Shown piece after piece: positions 37,101-45,570 of a DNA stretch of 64,000 bases. The translations under genes and the position numbers were made by a program. The notes under the pieces were generated by a model. The model had not been told where the DNA came from and ran no database searches. It saw only the letters and a program-made list of their open reading frames with translations. The stretch is from Arcuatula senhousia (Eukaryota > Mollusca > Bivalvia > Mytilida > Mytilidae): the NCBI GenBank assembly GCA_963971305.1, contig OZ020311.1, forward strand, positions 2,232,001-2,296,000, given 5' to 3'. Numbering within the stretch: position 1 is the first letter of the stretch; each line of letters begins with the position of its first letter.

Positions 37101-40100
37101 TATTATAAAACCAATGTAATTTGTGCTGACAATGGATACTAACGGCCTCGTCGACGGTCTCGGTAGCAATATCGAATATTATTTATCCATTTTTGAACAT
37201 GGCTCTTTGTGTTGTTTTAGGTAGGGGATACCAGTCGATTCGTTGATGTTCTAATCAGCTATAACCCCATGTTTATATCCAGTACTGACAACATTATAGT
37301 CTTCAGCTGTGTTCATAAAGGATCAAACTTTACAATGTTTGCTGAGCTAGATGATGTAGGGCTCAATGAAAGGTATTCCAAGAATTTCCGACTTGCAAAT
37401 ACCTTAAACCTTTTAAATTTTCAACTGTAACTTTAAGCAAATCAAATGTAAAAAGGTTGTTTTTCTAAAATTTTTCAGTTCATTTCTCAATAAAACTTTG
37501 ACAGTATCTTGTATATTCAGCTTTAAATGTATTACATTAGACATATTATCTTGAATTTTCGAAAATGATATCCAAGGCGCGACTGTATAATCTTCGGTTT
37601 TAAAGAACAGAACTTAAGAAAACGATTTCATTTTGCTGAAATCATTAACCTTTATGCAAATATAATAATTCGTCATAGAATTTCGTAAATCTGTTTTGAA
37701 ATTCTCCGAAATAGGAAAGCAACATCTTCCAGATATATTTATTAAGCCATAGAATCTCGAAAATTTCCGAAATACAATGTAGGGAAGCAACATCGTGTTT
37801 ACCATTTGTATTGCAGGAAAAATTTGAAGAAGGACATCCAAGCAGCCACATATCAACCTGTAAAGTTTGTCGTGATTGGTGAAGATAATGAACCAATCAC
37901 AAAGCCTCTTTTTGTTGGCGATATATTCAAACTTTTATTCTTTTTGTCAGATACAAACGGTAAGTATCAAACAAAATAAGTTTATATATGAGGCTATAGA
38001 AATTAAATCGTTTGCAATAGAATTAAGTAACAGGGTATAAGGTAATAACAAATCTACTAAACCGTGAAGATCAATCTCAAACATCCAACAACATAAAACG
38101 AAAAATAATACAAGGCAAAGATATACTACAGAAAACAAATATTCACAGATGTCAGAAACAAAAGTGATGGTGAAGTGTTCATCTCGGTACAACTTAAAAT
38201 ACAAACAAAAAGGAAAAGATACGAATTTAGACTTATTGAAAAACATCCGACTGGCCATAGGACAAATTATAGATCGCAATGGTCCTGACTTGGTACAGGC
38301 ATTTCAATAAGATGGTGGATTAAACCAGGTTTTATGGTGCACCAAACCTCCCCTTAGGGTCCGGTAGAAACACAAAACACAACACGGTAGTATGATGAAG
38401 TGATCATCTCAGTACTACTATCAGCCAAACACTAATCAAAACATACAATGATATACAAAGATGATATACACAGGGAAATTTTGTTCACGTGAAATTCACA
38501 TGAAATTAACGTAAAATTCACGTGAAAAACTTAACGTGAATTTCACGTTAAACGAGCAATTTAACGTGAAGTTCACGTGAAAAATATCACGTGAATTTCA
38601 CGTGAAAAAATGTTCTCAACATTTTTAATGTTCTATAACTTTCATGCAATTCTACAAATATTAAGGGAAAAATTCTCATTTTTCATAATTTTCATGTGAA
38701 ATTCACGTGAAAAAGTTAACGTGAAATTAACGTGAGTTTCACGTGATATTAACGTGAATTTCACGTGAAAATCACCTTAAATACATTTCACGTGAAATTC
38801 ACGTTAAATTGCTCGTTTAACGTGAAATTCACGTGAATGTTTCACGTGAAAATCACGTTAACCCTGATTTCACGTGAATTTCACGTGAACAAAATTCCCC
38901 TGTGTAGCTGTCTTTAAACAGTTTTTTGGCAATAATTTTGACAAACTTATGACAATAAATATATTTGCTATTACAGTATATGAAACCTTAAGGATTGACT
39001 ACTGTGTGGCTAACAATACCAATGCTGAGAAAATTGTACAGTTTGTTTTCATTGAAGATGGGTAAGAAGTGTCGCAAATATTATAGTTTACAAACATCCT
39101 CTCGCTATGGTTCGCTATTTCTTTATATATTACAAGATGGGAATGGAAGAGGGTGATTTTGCACCATAAAACCTGTTTTAACACACCATTTCTTTTAAAC
39201 AAATAAGGACCATTGCGATCTTCAATTTATCATGAGACTGTGTTTGCCTTGTGATTGATTAGGTTTTATTTTGTTACCTTTATCTACATTCTTTGGTCTA
39301 TTGATCTTTGTACAAATCGTTTTAGCTGAAAATTTGAAGAAATGACACAAAAAGTAGACCTTTACCAGTATTATCAAATCTAGTCGCACTTAGGAAGATG
39401 GTATTTTGTCGTTTTTGTTTTTTGACAGGACTTCCTGTCAACCACTTTTTAAAATCAAGGTAATACTTATTGATTTCACATCAACGTGTTTCAATAATAA
39501 TATTCTGTTATATTTCCCATTTTCAAAGTTGTCCTACAATGGATGGTAAGAATATTCTCGTGAACCCGGATGGACCTGTTGCATCAACCTACACCAGACC
39601 GGAAACCACAGATGCACTTCCGGCTTCAGAGCTGCTGATGTATGCTTTTAAATTCAAGGGAACGACAAATGTTGGATTTAACTGTGCAGTAAAGATTTGT
39701 AAAAAGGGAGATGAAAGTTTGTGTGAACCAGTGAGTAGAATTTAAAATTAATTTAAAGCCAACGGCCATAGTGAAACTTAAAAATAAACTCTACGACGCG
39801 ACGGGTGTGCTATAGCAAGCAGAAACTGCTTACTCTTCCGGAGCACCTGAGTTCACTCTTGTTTCGACTGGAGTTCGTGGTGTTGATTGATATTAAGTTA
39901 TTTTGTGTTTCCATGTTTTACGTGTTGTCTGTTTTTGTCCCGTTCTTGTTCGTGTTTAGTGGTTTTGTCTCTGCCCTTTCGGACTTTTGACATTCGGATA
40001 CCCCATTGGTACCTCTGCTTCTACATTCGTGCAAATAAGATCGTTTCTTAAGTTTTAACATCTTACTGCTCGGCGGTTACTGACTTTTAAAATTAGCCAT

Positions 40101-42548
40101 CTATAAACAACTTCGTGTTATTTTTCAACTGAGGTAAATTCTTAGATTTTCTTATTTGCTCTTTTCGTGTTTTTATTCAGTTTTGTATTCAAAGATATTG
40201 ATTATTTATTTTTTGGGGTTGGGGATGGGACACAATATCAATATGTCTTATTTTGTTATTTTTTACGTTTAAAGAGACAATGTTCAAGTTCAGTGCCTGC
40301 ATTAGACACAACAACTAGACGTCCTGACGTCGTACCGGAAATGTCAACCCAAACCGTCCTTGACACTGCAGTTGTTGCTAACGAAACAGAAATAGAAACG
40401 AATACCACAGGACAGGTTGCTAGAAGAAAGCGATCATCTGCTGAACGTCAATTTTTCTCCACAGTTTTAACAGTACAGGAACCAGATCTGAGTGAAGTTC
40501 TAATACTGCCCAATCAAAAGCAAAGCATCGGTACGTAAAATAATACTTTTTTCTCATTCTCAGGTTACTTTTTTTGTTTTGCTTTTTTGTCATCTGTTTT
40601 AATTGTCTCTCTATTGTTTCATCAGTCTTTACATCTGTTATTTTAAGCCTCTTTGGCTACATAATTCGCACTGCAAGGCAAGACGTCAACAGGAAGTTAA
40701 TTGCTAAATTAATGTTTTGATTCAAGAATCCCTTAGAGTCCATTGCAGCTATAAACGTCTGTTATATTTCTTTGTTTAGTTCAAGGACATTGATATATCA
40801 AAATACTTTTGTCTGCCACTATTTTTTAACCTTTTGTCTTTAACAAAATATAACAATGACTAGCTGAATTGAATTGCCAATATTCTATTAATGGTTTTAA
40901 TTTTAGAAAAATTCAAAACATATTATCAGAACTGAAGGATTGAAGTAGATTTGTGTTTCTGAACTTTAGCGAAAACCTATATTTTGTAACCTTTTATAAA
41001 CGTTATATAAGCCTTTCTAACGTTTTTAACATATCGGAACCACACGTGTGGATCTGATTATTTTTCAATTATTAAGATAAATCATTTTTGCAAGAACTGT
41101 CGTACTCAATATTTATCTATAATTAAATCTTAATTTTAGGTGCATTTGTATTATTCAGATTAAAATGTCGGGCTTAAAATATCTTGACATGCAAATTTAG
41201 CATAAAATCTAATCTTCCCAAGCACGCATTGCTTATGTAAACTAACAAAATCGATCTTTTAAGAGCAAAAACAGCAACAGACATTGAATAATACAAGACA
41301 GTCTTTCTTAAAGGATCATGTTTTCCGTGGGTTAAGCACAATAAAGTTCATTTACTGGAACTTGTTTAAGTTTTTGTTTCAAATAGTTCCTCGAGGTTAG
41401 TCGGCTCTGTCTTCAGCGATTTTTTATTGGCGGTTCATCAATGTCATATTTATTTTCAATATTCTAAACCTAAGATAATACTTCTCCTGGACACTAACTA
41501 GCCTTAGTTTTTTTTTATTTATAACCTCAAAGGCGGATCCAAGGGGGGCTGCCCCCCCCCTTTTGGTGGAAAAATTGTTTGAATATATAGGAAATCATTG
41601 AAGCGTGACCAAAGCGGGCCCCCTCTTTTCAGAATTTCTGGATCCGCCACTGAACCTTACTTGACCTTTTTCACAATCCTCTTGTGTGTGTGTTTGTTTT
41701 TCCTTGTGATGATTTTTGTCTACCTGTTTTGTCTTTGTCTTTTCGGTATAATGATGTTTGATTTCCCCATTGGTACACCTTTGCCTTTTCAAATTCTTGT
41801 TTAATTGGACTTTGAACTTCCTGTTTAATATCTTTAATGAATCTCTGACAAAACATGGATCAGAGACAGTTTTGAATTATTCACCTGGAACTCTGATGTA
41901 TTTTGTTTACACGATGTTTAGGTTCTCATCTTGTTATGTGAGACAATATTTTTTTTATCTAACCATAAAAAATTATGCAACGCCATTTTGGTATTCTATG
42001 AAATCGTTACCAGATCAGCCACCTAAGGTCACTTAAGCTTTTTCATTCTTGTAGACATAATAGGTTTTTTCAGGCATCTCTGTTTTCATTTTTGTATTTA
42101 ATAAAGCACAACTGAAAATCAAGACCAGATAATGAACAAAATTAATATAGTTCATAATAGAAGAAAAAAAGGATTGCATACAAAGCACTGTATCATAGGA
42201 TGCCAATTAGGTTGGTATAGTCCAAATGCTTAAAGACTTCGGATTATTTTTATGGCATCATTATTATTACGACGTTATAACTATAATATACATTCTTATC
42301 TTTCAGGTTCTCTTCCAAAGGCTAAAACTGCAGGAATTGGAACAAGCAATCGAAGTCAGTGCACGCTGTCAAGTGATATGATTGTTGTTATAGTAGTCAT
42401 GGCAACTGCAGTCTTTGTTCTGCTGCTGATCGCGTGCGTCTTGGGAATTGCCGTCTGCCGAAGTAAACGGCGGGAAGATTTGATCAAAGATCGACATAGC
42501 TATGACTTTCCTTACTCCATTCCTCGTCCCAAGTTGAATGAAAAATGA
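31167..42548 (+). CDS. EGF-ZP domain transmembrane protein (11 exons)
   Basis: Likely a secreted-then-membrane-anchored protein of extracellular coats or apical matrices. The exons join in phase into 531 residues. Seen: signal peptide (1-23, MKVFTLYTTYCIVILTVF), EGF module 1 (27-57), EGF module 2 (66-93), a ZP-type region (about 100-366, with paired Cys and a CAVKICKKGDESLC segment typical of the ZP-C side), a Thr/Glu-rich linker, a furin site RRKR (416-419), a transmembrane helix (about 476-501) and a basic 30-residue tail. Both EGF exons are flanked by phase-1 introns, as expected for shuffled modules. In the ZP family, furin cleavage before the membrane anchor releases a polymerising ectodomain; that role here is inferred. 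ZP assignment rests on architecture and Cys pattern, so a structural check is needed. The start codon is the ATG giving a signal peptide; the 5' UTR is not defined. Confidence 0.82.
31545..31605 (+). CDS. EGF-ZP exon 2 (signal peptide)
   Basis: 61 nt, phase 0 in, 1 out: VFTLYTTYCIVILTVFEICK. Hydrophobic signal core. Acceptor TTCTCAG, donor GTATGT. Confidence 0.8.
31981..32097 (+). CDS. EGF-ZP exon 3 (EGF module 1)
   Basis: 117 nt, phase 1 in and out: DFNCRRKGYFCKNGARCERD then CECPETHDGYDC; six Cys with the C-x-C...G-x-x-C EGF ending. Acceptor ATTTTAG, donor GTAAGA. Confidence 0.9.
32098..32655. other. Intron, AT-rich, no feature
   Basis: Spurious hydrophobic frame at 32186-32371 only; no splice context or homology. 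Confidence 0.5.
32660..33085 (+). pseudogene. Retroelement RT relict with YIDD motif
   Basis: An open frame of 142 codons starts just after a stop and reads YIDDVLSLINSRFGDFLHLI, then ELEIKDTTDSRKSASYSDLY and DDFNFPTVNFPFLCSNIPSA, ending KKFYGRHRALVEI. YIDD is the RT catalytic box; the N-terminal half is missing. It lies inside an intron in the host gene's orientation, but has no acceptor. Same family as the minus-strand relicts at 26.5-29 kb. Confidence 0.75.
33178..33385 (+). repeat. Family A repeat, copy 4
   Basis: GCAGCACGACGGTGTGCTTT, CACCTGAGTTTACTCTTG, TTTCGGACTTTTGACACTCG and CCCCATTGGTGCCTCTTTGC. It starts about 90 bp after the RT relict. Confidence 0.85.
33525..33680 (+). repeat. 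Family B repeat
   Basis: ATGGGCCAATTGCAGAACCG, GAAGACTGCTGGCGGTTG, GTGTCGCGTACATTTATTCC and ATCTCATTATTTTCTATT. A near-complete copy. Confidence 0.85.
33969..34079 (+). CDS. EGF-ZP exon 4 (EGF module 2)
   Basis: 111 nt, phase 1 in and out: LNCETNVCENDGLCYNDGKC then CAPDFYGEKC. The acceptor is ATTTAAG at 33968; the nearby CAG four bases on would break the frame, so the AAG site is preferred. Donor GTATAT. Confidence 0.85.
34080..34823. other. Intron, AT-rich, no feature
   Basis: No repeats or exons recognised; ends TGTTGCAG. Confidence 0.55.
34824..35044 (+). CDS. EGF-ZP exon 5 (start of ZP-like region)
   Basis: 221 nt, phase 1 in, 0 out: TSECFGTEIKMNFVAPSTFN, then DEENCKFNKLESEAPGFDKY and DDNACAKAVNETADSPM. 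The C-x-x...m.v.....f.g.vy......C spacing fits ZP-N. Donor GTAAGA. Confidence 0.88.
35105..35375. repeat. Family D repeat, opposite orientation
   Basis: Complement of the 27.1-27.3 kb copy: GTCTCACAACTATGTTGTGT, ACCTGGTTTAACCCACCATT and AGGACCATTGTGATCC. Its open frame parallels those at 26980-27306 and 28057-28314 and is a repeat by-product. Confidence 0.85.
35530..36960. mobile_element. 1.4-kb interspersed element with internal duplication
   Basis: Starts GGTCCGGTGAGCTATTGCCG with a (GTCC)n-rich stretch and ends CAGGTGAGCGATTCAGGCTT, CTGGGAGCCTCTT. Two internal units of about 490 bp start at 35640 and 36138 (AACTCCTCTGACAC...AATCCAATTGCAAC). No ORF. I recall similar GTGAGC-ended repeats in bivalve genomes; class unknown. 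Confidence 0.75.
37062..37142 (+). pseudogene. Decayed duplicate of the next EGF-ZP exon
   Basis: TTTCAG then GTAGGGGATTTCAGTCAATT encodes VGDFSQFVDVLISYYKTN and stops at TAA (37140-42). The real exon at 37221 encodes VGDTSRFVDVLISYNPMF; the offset is 159 bp. Upstream flanks are also similar (TTGAACATG). Confidence 0.85.
37221..37372 (+). CDS. EGF-ZP exon 6
   Basis: 152 nt, phase 0 in, 2 out: VGDTSRFVDVLISYNPMFIS, then IIVFSCVHKGSNFTMFAEL. The Cys in a VFSC strand fits a ZP-N fold. Acceptor TTGTTTTAG, donor GTATTC. Confidence 0.88.
37817..37959 (+). CDS. EGF-ZP exon 7
   Basis: 143 nt: KNLKKDIQAATYQPVKFVVI, then PLFVGDIFKLLFFLSDTN; 'VGD...L.F.L' matches the start of ZP-C. Acceptor TATTGCAG, donor GTAAGT. 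Confidence 0.88.
38030..38440. repeat. Family D repeat
   Basis: ACCGTGAAGATCAATCTCA, ATCGCAATGGTCCTGACTTG, GGATTAAACCAGGTTTTATG and GTGATCATCTCAGTACTAC. It lies directly upstream of the CACGTG element. Confidence 0.8.
38469..38904. mobile_element. CACGTG-palindrome hairpin element, TA-flanked
   Basis: 436 bp in an EGF-ZP intron. Ends CACAGGGAAATTTTGTTCAC and the complement of CACAGGGGAATTTTG, with TA at 38467-68 and 38905-06. The body is almost wholly TTCACGTGAA and AACGTGAA units; about 13 CACGTG hexamers are counted, and the arms are complementary. No ORF. Confidence 0.9.
38977..39061 (+). CDS. EGF-ZP exon 8
   Basis: 85 nt, phase 1 in, 2 out: YETLRIDYCVANNTNAEKIV, then FVFIEDG. 'I..C.A......' fits a ZP-C strand. 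Acceptor TATTACAG, donor GTAAGA. Confidence 0.88.
39110..39265. repeat. Family D repeat fragment
   Basis: TGGAAGAGGGTGATTTTGC, CCATAAAACCTGTTTTAACA and AGGACCATTGCGATCTTC; opposite orientation to 38.3 kb. Confidence 0.7.
39529..39730 (+). CDS. EGF-ZP exon 9 (ZP-C)
   Basis: 202 nt, phase 2 in, 0 out: CPTMDGKNILVNPDGPVAST, then LLMYAFKFKGTTNVGFNCAV and KICKKGDESLCEP. The 'F.F.......F.C.V..C...D..C' pattern is typical of ZP-C. Acceptor TTTCAAAG, donor GTGAGT. Confidence 0.9.
39785..40028 (+). repeat. Family A repeat, copy 5
   Basis: CGACGCGACGGGTGTGCTAT, CTCTTCCGGAGCACCTGAGT, CTTTCGGACTTTTGACATTC and CCCCATTGGTACCTCTGCTT. The best-preserved copy in the window. Confidence 0.88.
40275..40530 (+). 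CDS. EGF-ZP exon 10 (furin site)
   Basis: 256 nt, phase 0 in, 1 out: RQCSSSVPALDTTTRRPDVV, a Thr/Glu-rich linker with NET and NTT glycosylation sequons, then RRKRSSAERQFF. Acceptor TTTAAAG is weak but in phase; donor GTACGT. Confidence 0.88.
40531..41520. other. Intron, AT-rich, no feature recognised
   Basis: No exon-like frame, and no repeat shared with the rest of the window was recognised. Confidence 0.5.
41528..41655. repeat. Short inverted repeat (GGCGGATCCA ends)
   Basis: AAGGCGGATCCAAGGGGGG near 41531 pairs with CTGGATCCGCC near 41640; the interior is G- or C-rich. A short foldback of about 125 bp. Confidence 0.6.
41670..41795 (+). repeat. Family A repeat fragment, copy 6
   Basis: CCTGTTTTGTCTTTGTCTTT and TTCCCCATTGGTACACCTTT; most like the 11.5-kb copy. 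Confidence 0.7.
42307..42548 (+). CDS. EGF-ZP exon 11 (transmembrane helix and tail)
   Basis: 242 nt: SLPKAKTAGIGTSNRSQ, helix MIVVIVVMATAVFVLLLIAC, then CRSKRREDLIKDRHSY and a short tail ending LNEK and TGA. Acceptor TCTTTCAG. Positive residues after the helix predict a cytoplasmic C terminus. Confidence 0.92.
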
Positions 42549-43161
42549 TTTGCTATCCAAATATCTTGTATAGTAATCCATATATCATATAGTCTTATAT
42601 TTTATAATTAAAAATATGTTTATAATTTTATCCATGTATTTACTAATATAGACATATATTCGATAAAATCTAGGTGACAAAGCATTCAATAACACATGAG
42701 ACGGTCTTGTTTTTCAAATCATAGAAGATAATAAGATGTGGAATAAGTGTAGGAGACACAACCTATATTATAAAAGACGATTTTAAAAAATCCACAATAA
42801 GAAACAGACAGCAGCCTTCAATGTAACCAATGGTCGCTGCTCGCTGTTTTTCAATTGGCCCTGGTTTAAAAATAGACTACATATGATTCAAGCCCAATCC
42901 TTAAGTGATAATGAAAGACCCTCTTCTTGATAAAAACAATTAACAAACATTTGACGAATACAAACATCTGATCAGCTTTGAAAAAGATCCCTGGCTTGGC
43001 GGGGTTTAACTGTTTTTTGTTTGTTCCAAACTTCCCCTATTGACAATCAATAATAAAGCACATACCTACACACAGTAAAAATCAAATCAATAGAAGACCA
43101 ATTCAACAAGAGGGAACCTTAGATAAAGGACAACAAGAAAATAACGGGAGGTTGAGATACT
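42549..43161. other. 3' region of EGF-ZP gene and intergenic DNA
   Basis: AT-rich; no canonical AATAAA close to the stop. A minus-oriented family B fragment lies at 42805-42865 (GCAGCCTTCAATGTAACC, CGCTGCTCGCTGTTTTTCAA). Confidence 0.55.
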
Positions 43162-43737
43162 CTTTTTACATCAGTCGATAAATGCTTCTTAGCTAGCTGT
43201 CAGTAACTACGAGTGTTCTCAAGAGAGTTCCTTTATGTCTCGTTGTTCTCGTATTATATTTTTGTCTCAGGTTCTCTCTTGGTGAATTGAACTTTTATCG
43301 ATTTGATTTTTTAAAGTGTGTTATTTTTTGTGCTTTGTACAAGATTCATAATAGGGGGGGGGGGGGGGTTGGCCCCAAAAACGAGTTTAACCCGTCACAT
43401 TTTATGTGTGCCTGTCCTTAGCCAGGAATCCTTGTGAAAGCTTTTGTTTGTCCATGTCTACTATCTGTTTTTTGTTTTATGTCCAGAAATGGTCTTTCGT
43501 TCATAATCTAGGGATTTGTTTGAATCTTATGTATTGTATTTTTAGTCTTGGGCCAATGCAAGACAGCGAGCAGTGACCTCTGGTCATGTTGAAGACTGCT
43601 TGCTTTCCATTGTGATTTTTTAAATTGCCGGTTGTGTCGCGTACACTTATTCCACATCTCTTTATCGTCTATCTCTTGAGAACACTCGAAGTTACTGAAA
43701 GCTAACTATGAAGCATCTATCGACTGATGTAAAAAAA
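43162..43737. mobile_element. Foldback element enclosing family B sequence
   Basis: Left arm (43162-43226) TTTTTACATCAGTCGATAAA and right arm (43672-43737), its complement, match over about 60 bp with few differences. Inside: a G run (about 43353-43369) and a family B copy (43415-43672: TTAGCCAGGAATCCTTGTGA ... CACATCTCTTTATCGTC). A left half of the same element lies at 59050-59340. Confidence 0.85.
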
Positions 43738-43899
43738 TCAAGTATGTCGAATTCAAATCCGACACAATACGTCAAACAATTAATGATGACTACATGTCGT
43801 GACCGTGTTGTGTTTTTGGTACCAGTAGAGTCGGAAACCGCAACAAGAACGCTTCTAACGATTTCAGGACTGGATTTGAATCATAGGCATTTTATTTAG

Positions 43900-44055
43900 A
43901 TCATGGGCCAATTGCGCAGAACGACGAGCAGCACCTACTAGCCTCGTTGAAGTCTGCTGGCGGTTTTCAATTGTGATTTTTTTTAAATTGCCGCTTGTTA
44001 TGTGAACTGTGTCGCGTACACTTATTCCACATCGCATTATTTTCTATTTAACGAG
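43900..44055 (+). repeat. Family B repeat
   Basis: ATCATGGGCCAATTGCGCAG, CCTCGTTGAAGTCTGCTGGC, GTGTCGCGTACACTTATTCC and TTATTTTCTATTT. Confidence 0.85.
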
Positions 44056-45568
44056 ACAGGACCATTAGTCAGCCATCTCCAGTGTATAATTAATCTCTAT
44101 TTTCTCTCTTCCTCGACACTTGAGATTCGATTAACGGTATCGGATACGTTCTCCCCTGTCCTACATTCGCCCTGACATCCTGGTTCAGATATTGTCTGTC
44201 ACCTTTATATATTCATAAACAATGAAGACAAGGTTTCAAAAAGACTAGCGGTGATTATATATTAAGCTGACCACGACGAAGCCTTGACAAAAATCTTTTG
44301 AATCCGCTATCATATTATTTTTCGCGAAATTTAATTGTAACCATATGTATTTTGGCAAAAGAATTTAAAAAGACAGGAAGCTGAAGTACAGGTGATCTAG
44401 TTTGAAATCTTTGATCGCGAAAAAGTACCTTTGTAAATAAGTATACTTTTGTACGTTTAAATGTGTTGCATTTAATTATTCATATAGCATTGTTATTCTT
44501 TGCTGTAGTACCTTTAACTATTGAAAGAGTTGCATCAAATTACGGTAATTTGTCTTATTTTATACATATGCAATGATAGGTGATACCGAGCACTGAAGCC
44601 ATTCTAGTAACTTGCTCCATTTCATCATTGTCATATAGATAGTTTATAAATTGCTTTAAAATCGATTTTTATAACAGAGAAATGCATTTTTTAAATTCAA
44701 TTGTATTCTATGAACAACCTGATATTCATCTGATACTAACATTTAAAAAAATCCAAATGCCCTTGGCATATATTTCGTCGTTTAATGGGTTTGTCGAAAG
44801 ATTGGCACTTTATATGTTGACATAACAACGGTTTAAAAAACAAAACAAACATGAATTTGAAAGTGAAATTGAAATGAATCAATTTTGAAAGGGATGTTTT
44901 ATGTATTGTTTGTTCGCCATTCTGAACTGTTTATCTGATTTGAAGCGATGCCCAAACAGAATAATGGCGTTAAAAACAAACTTTCATTTAATTGATTTTT
45001 CAACAAATTAATGTTTATTAGTTTCGTAAACGAATGAATAGATGTAGAATTAGACAATGCCGCGGTTATTTGGTGTTTGTTTCGCATTTTAATTAATGAC
45101 TGTGAAAGAAAACAAAGCTCTAATAATTTGTTTTAACGCCCGTTTCCTTTTTGTACCTCGTTTTAAGGACCAAGTAATTTTGTAGGTTAACTTTATGATA
45201 TTCTATGTAGATGGATTGTATTTTTAGGGAATGCTAGTGATTGTTTTTAATTATGCAAATTACCCCTGCATAGATCGTTAATAAAATGATGAAGAAAAGT
45301 TAAACTGCATTTATTCGGAAAAAAGCTCTTGAGAGCTTGTGTTTATTGTTATTTATAAATCCGAATTCAAATAAATCTTTCTTATATCTTATTTAGAATG
45401 AATGAAAAAAATATAATCTTAAATAAAATCATCACTTCTATTTTCATCTTATTGGTCGATGCTTCTACTAAAGGTTTTTAGGCAGAGCCTTATAGAGTCA
45501 TAAAGCTATCTGATTTTCGCGGTGTTTTTTTTTCGTCTAGACAGAGTAAATCGGTCAGTCAATATTGC
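44056..45568. other. Intergenic, no feature recognised
   Basis: AT-rich unique sequence; short frames without features. Confidence 0.5.
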
Positions 45569-45570
45569 TA

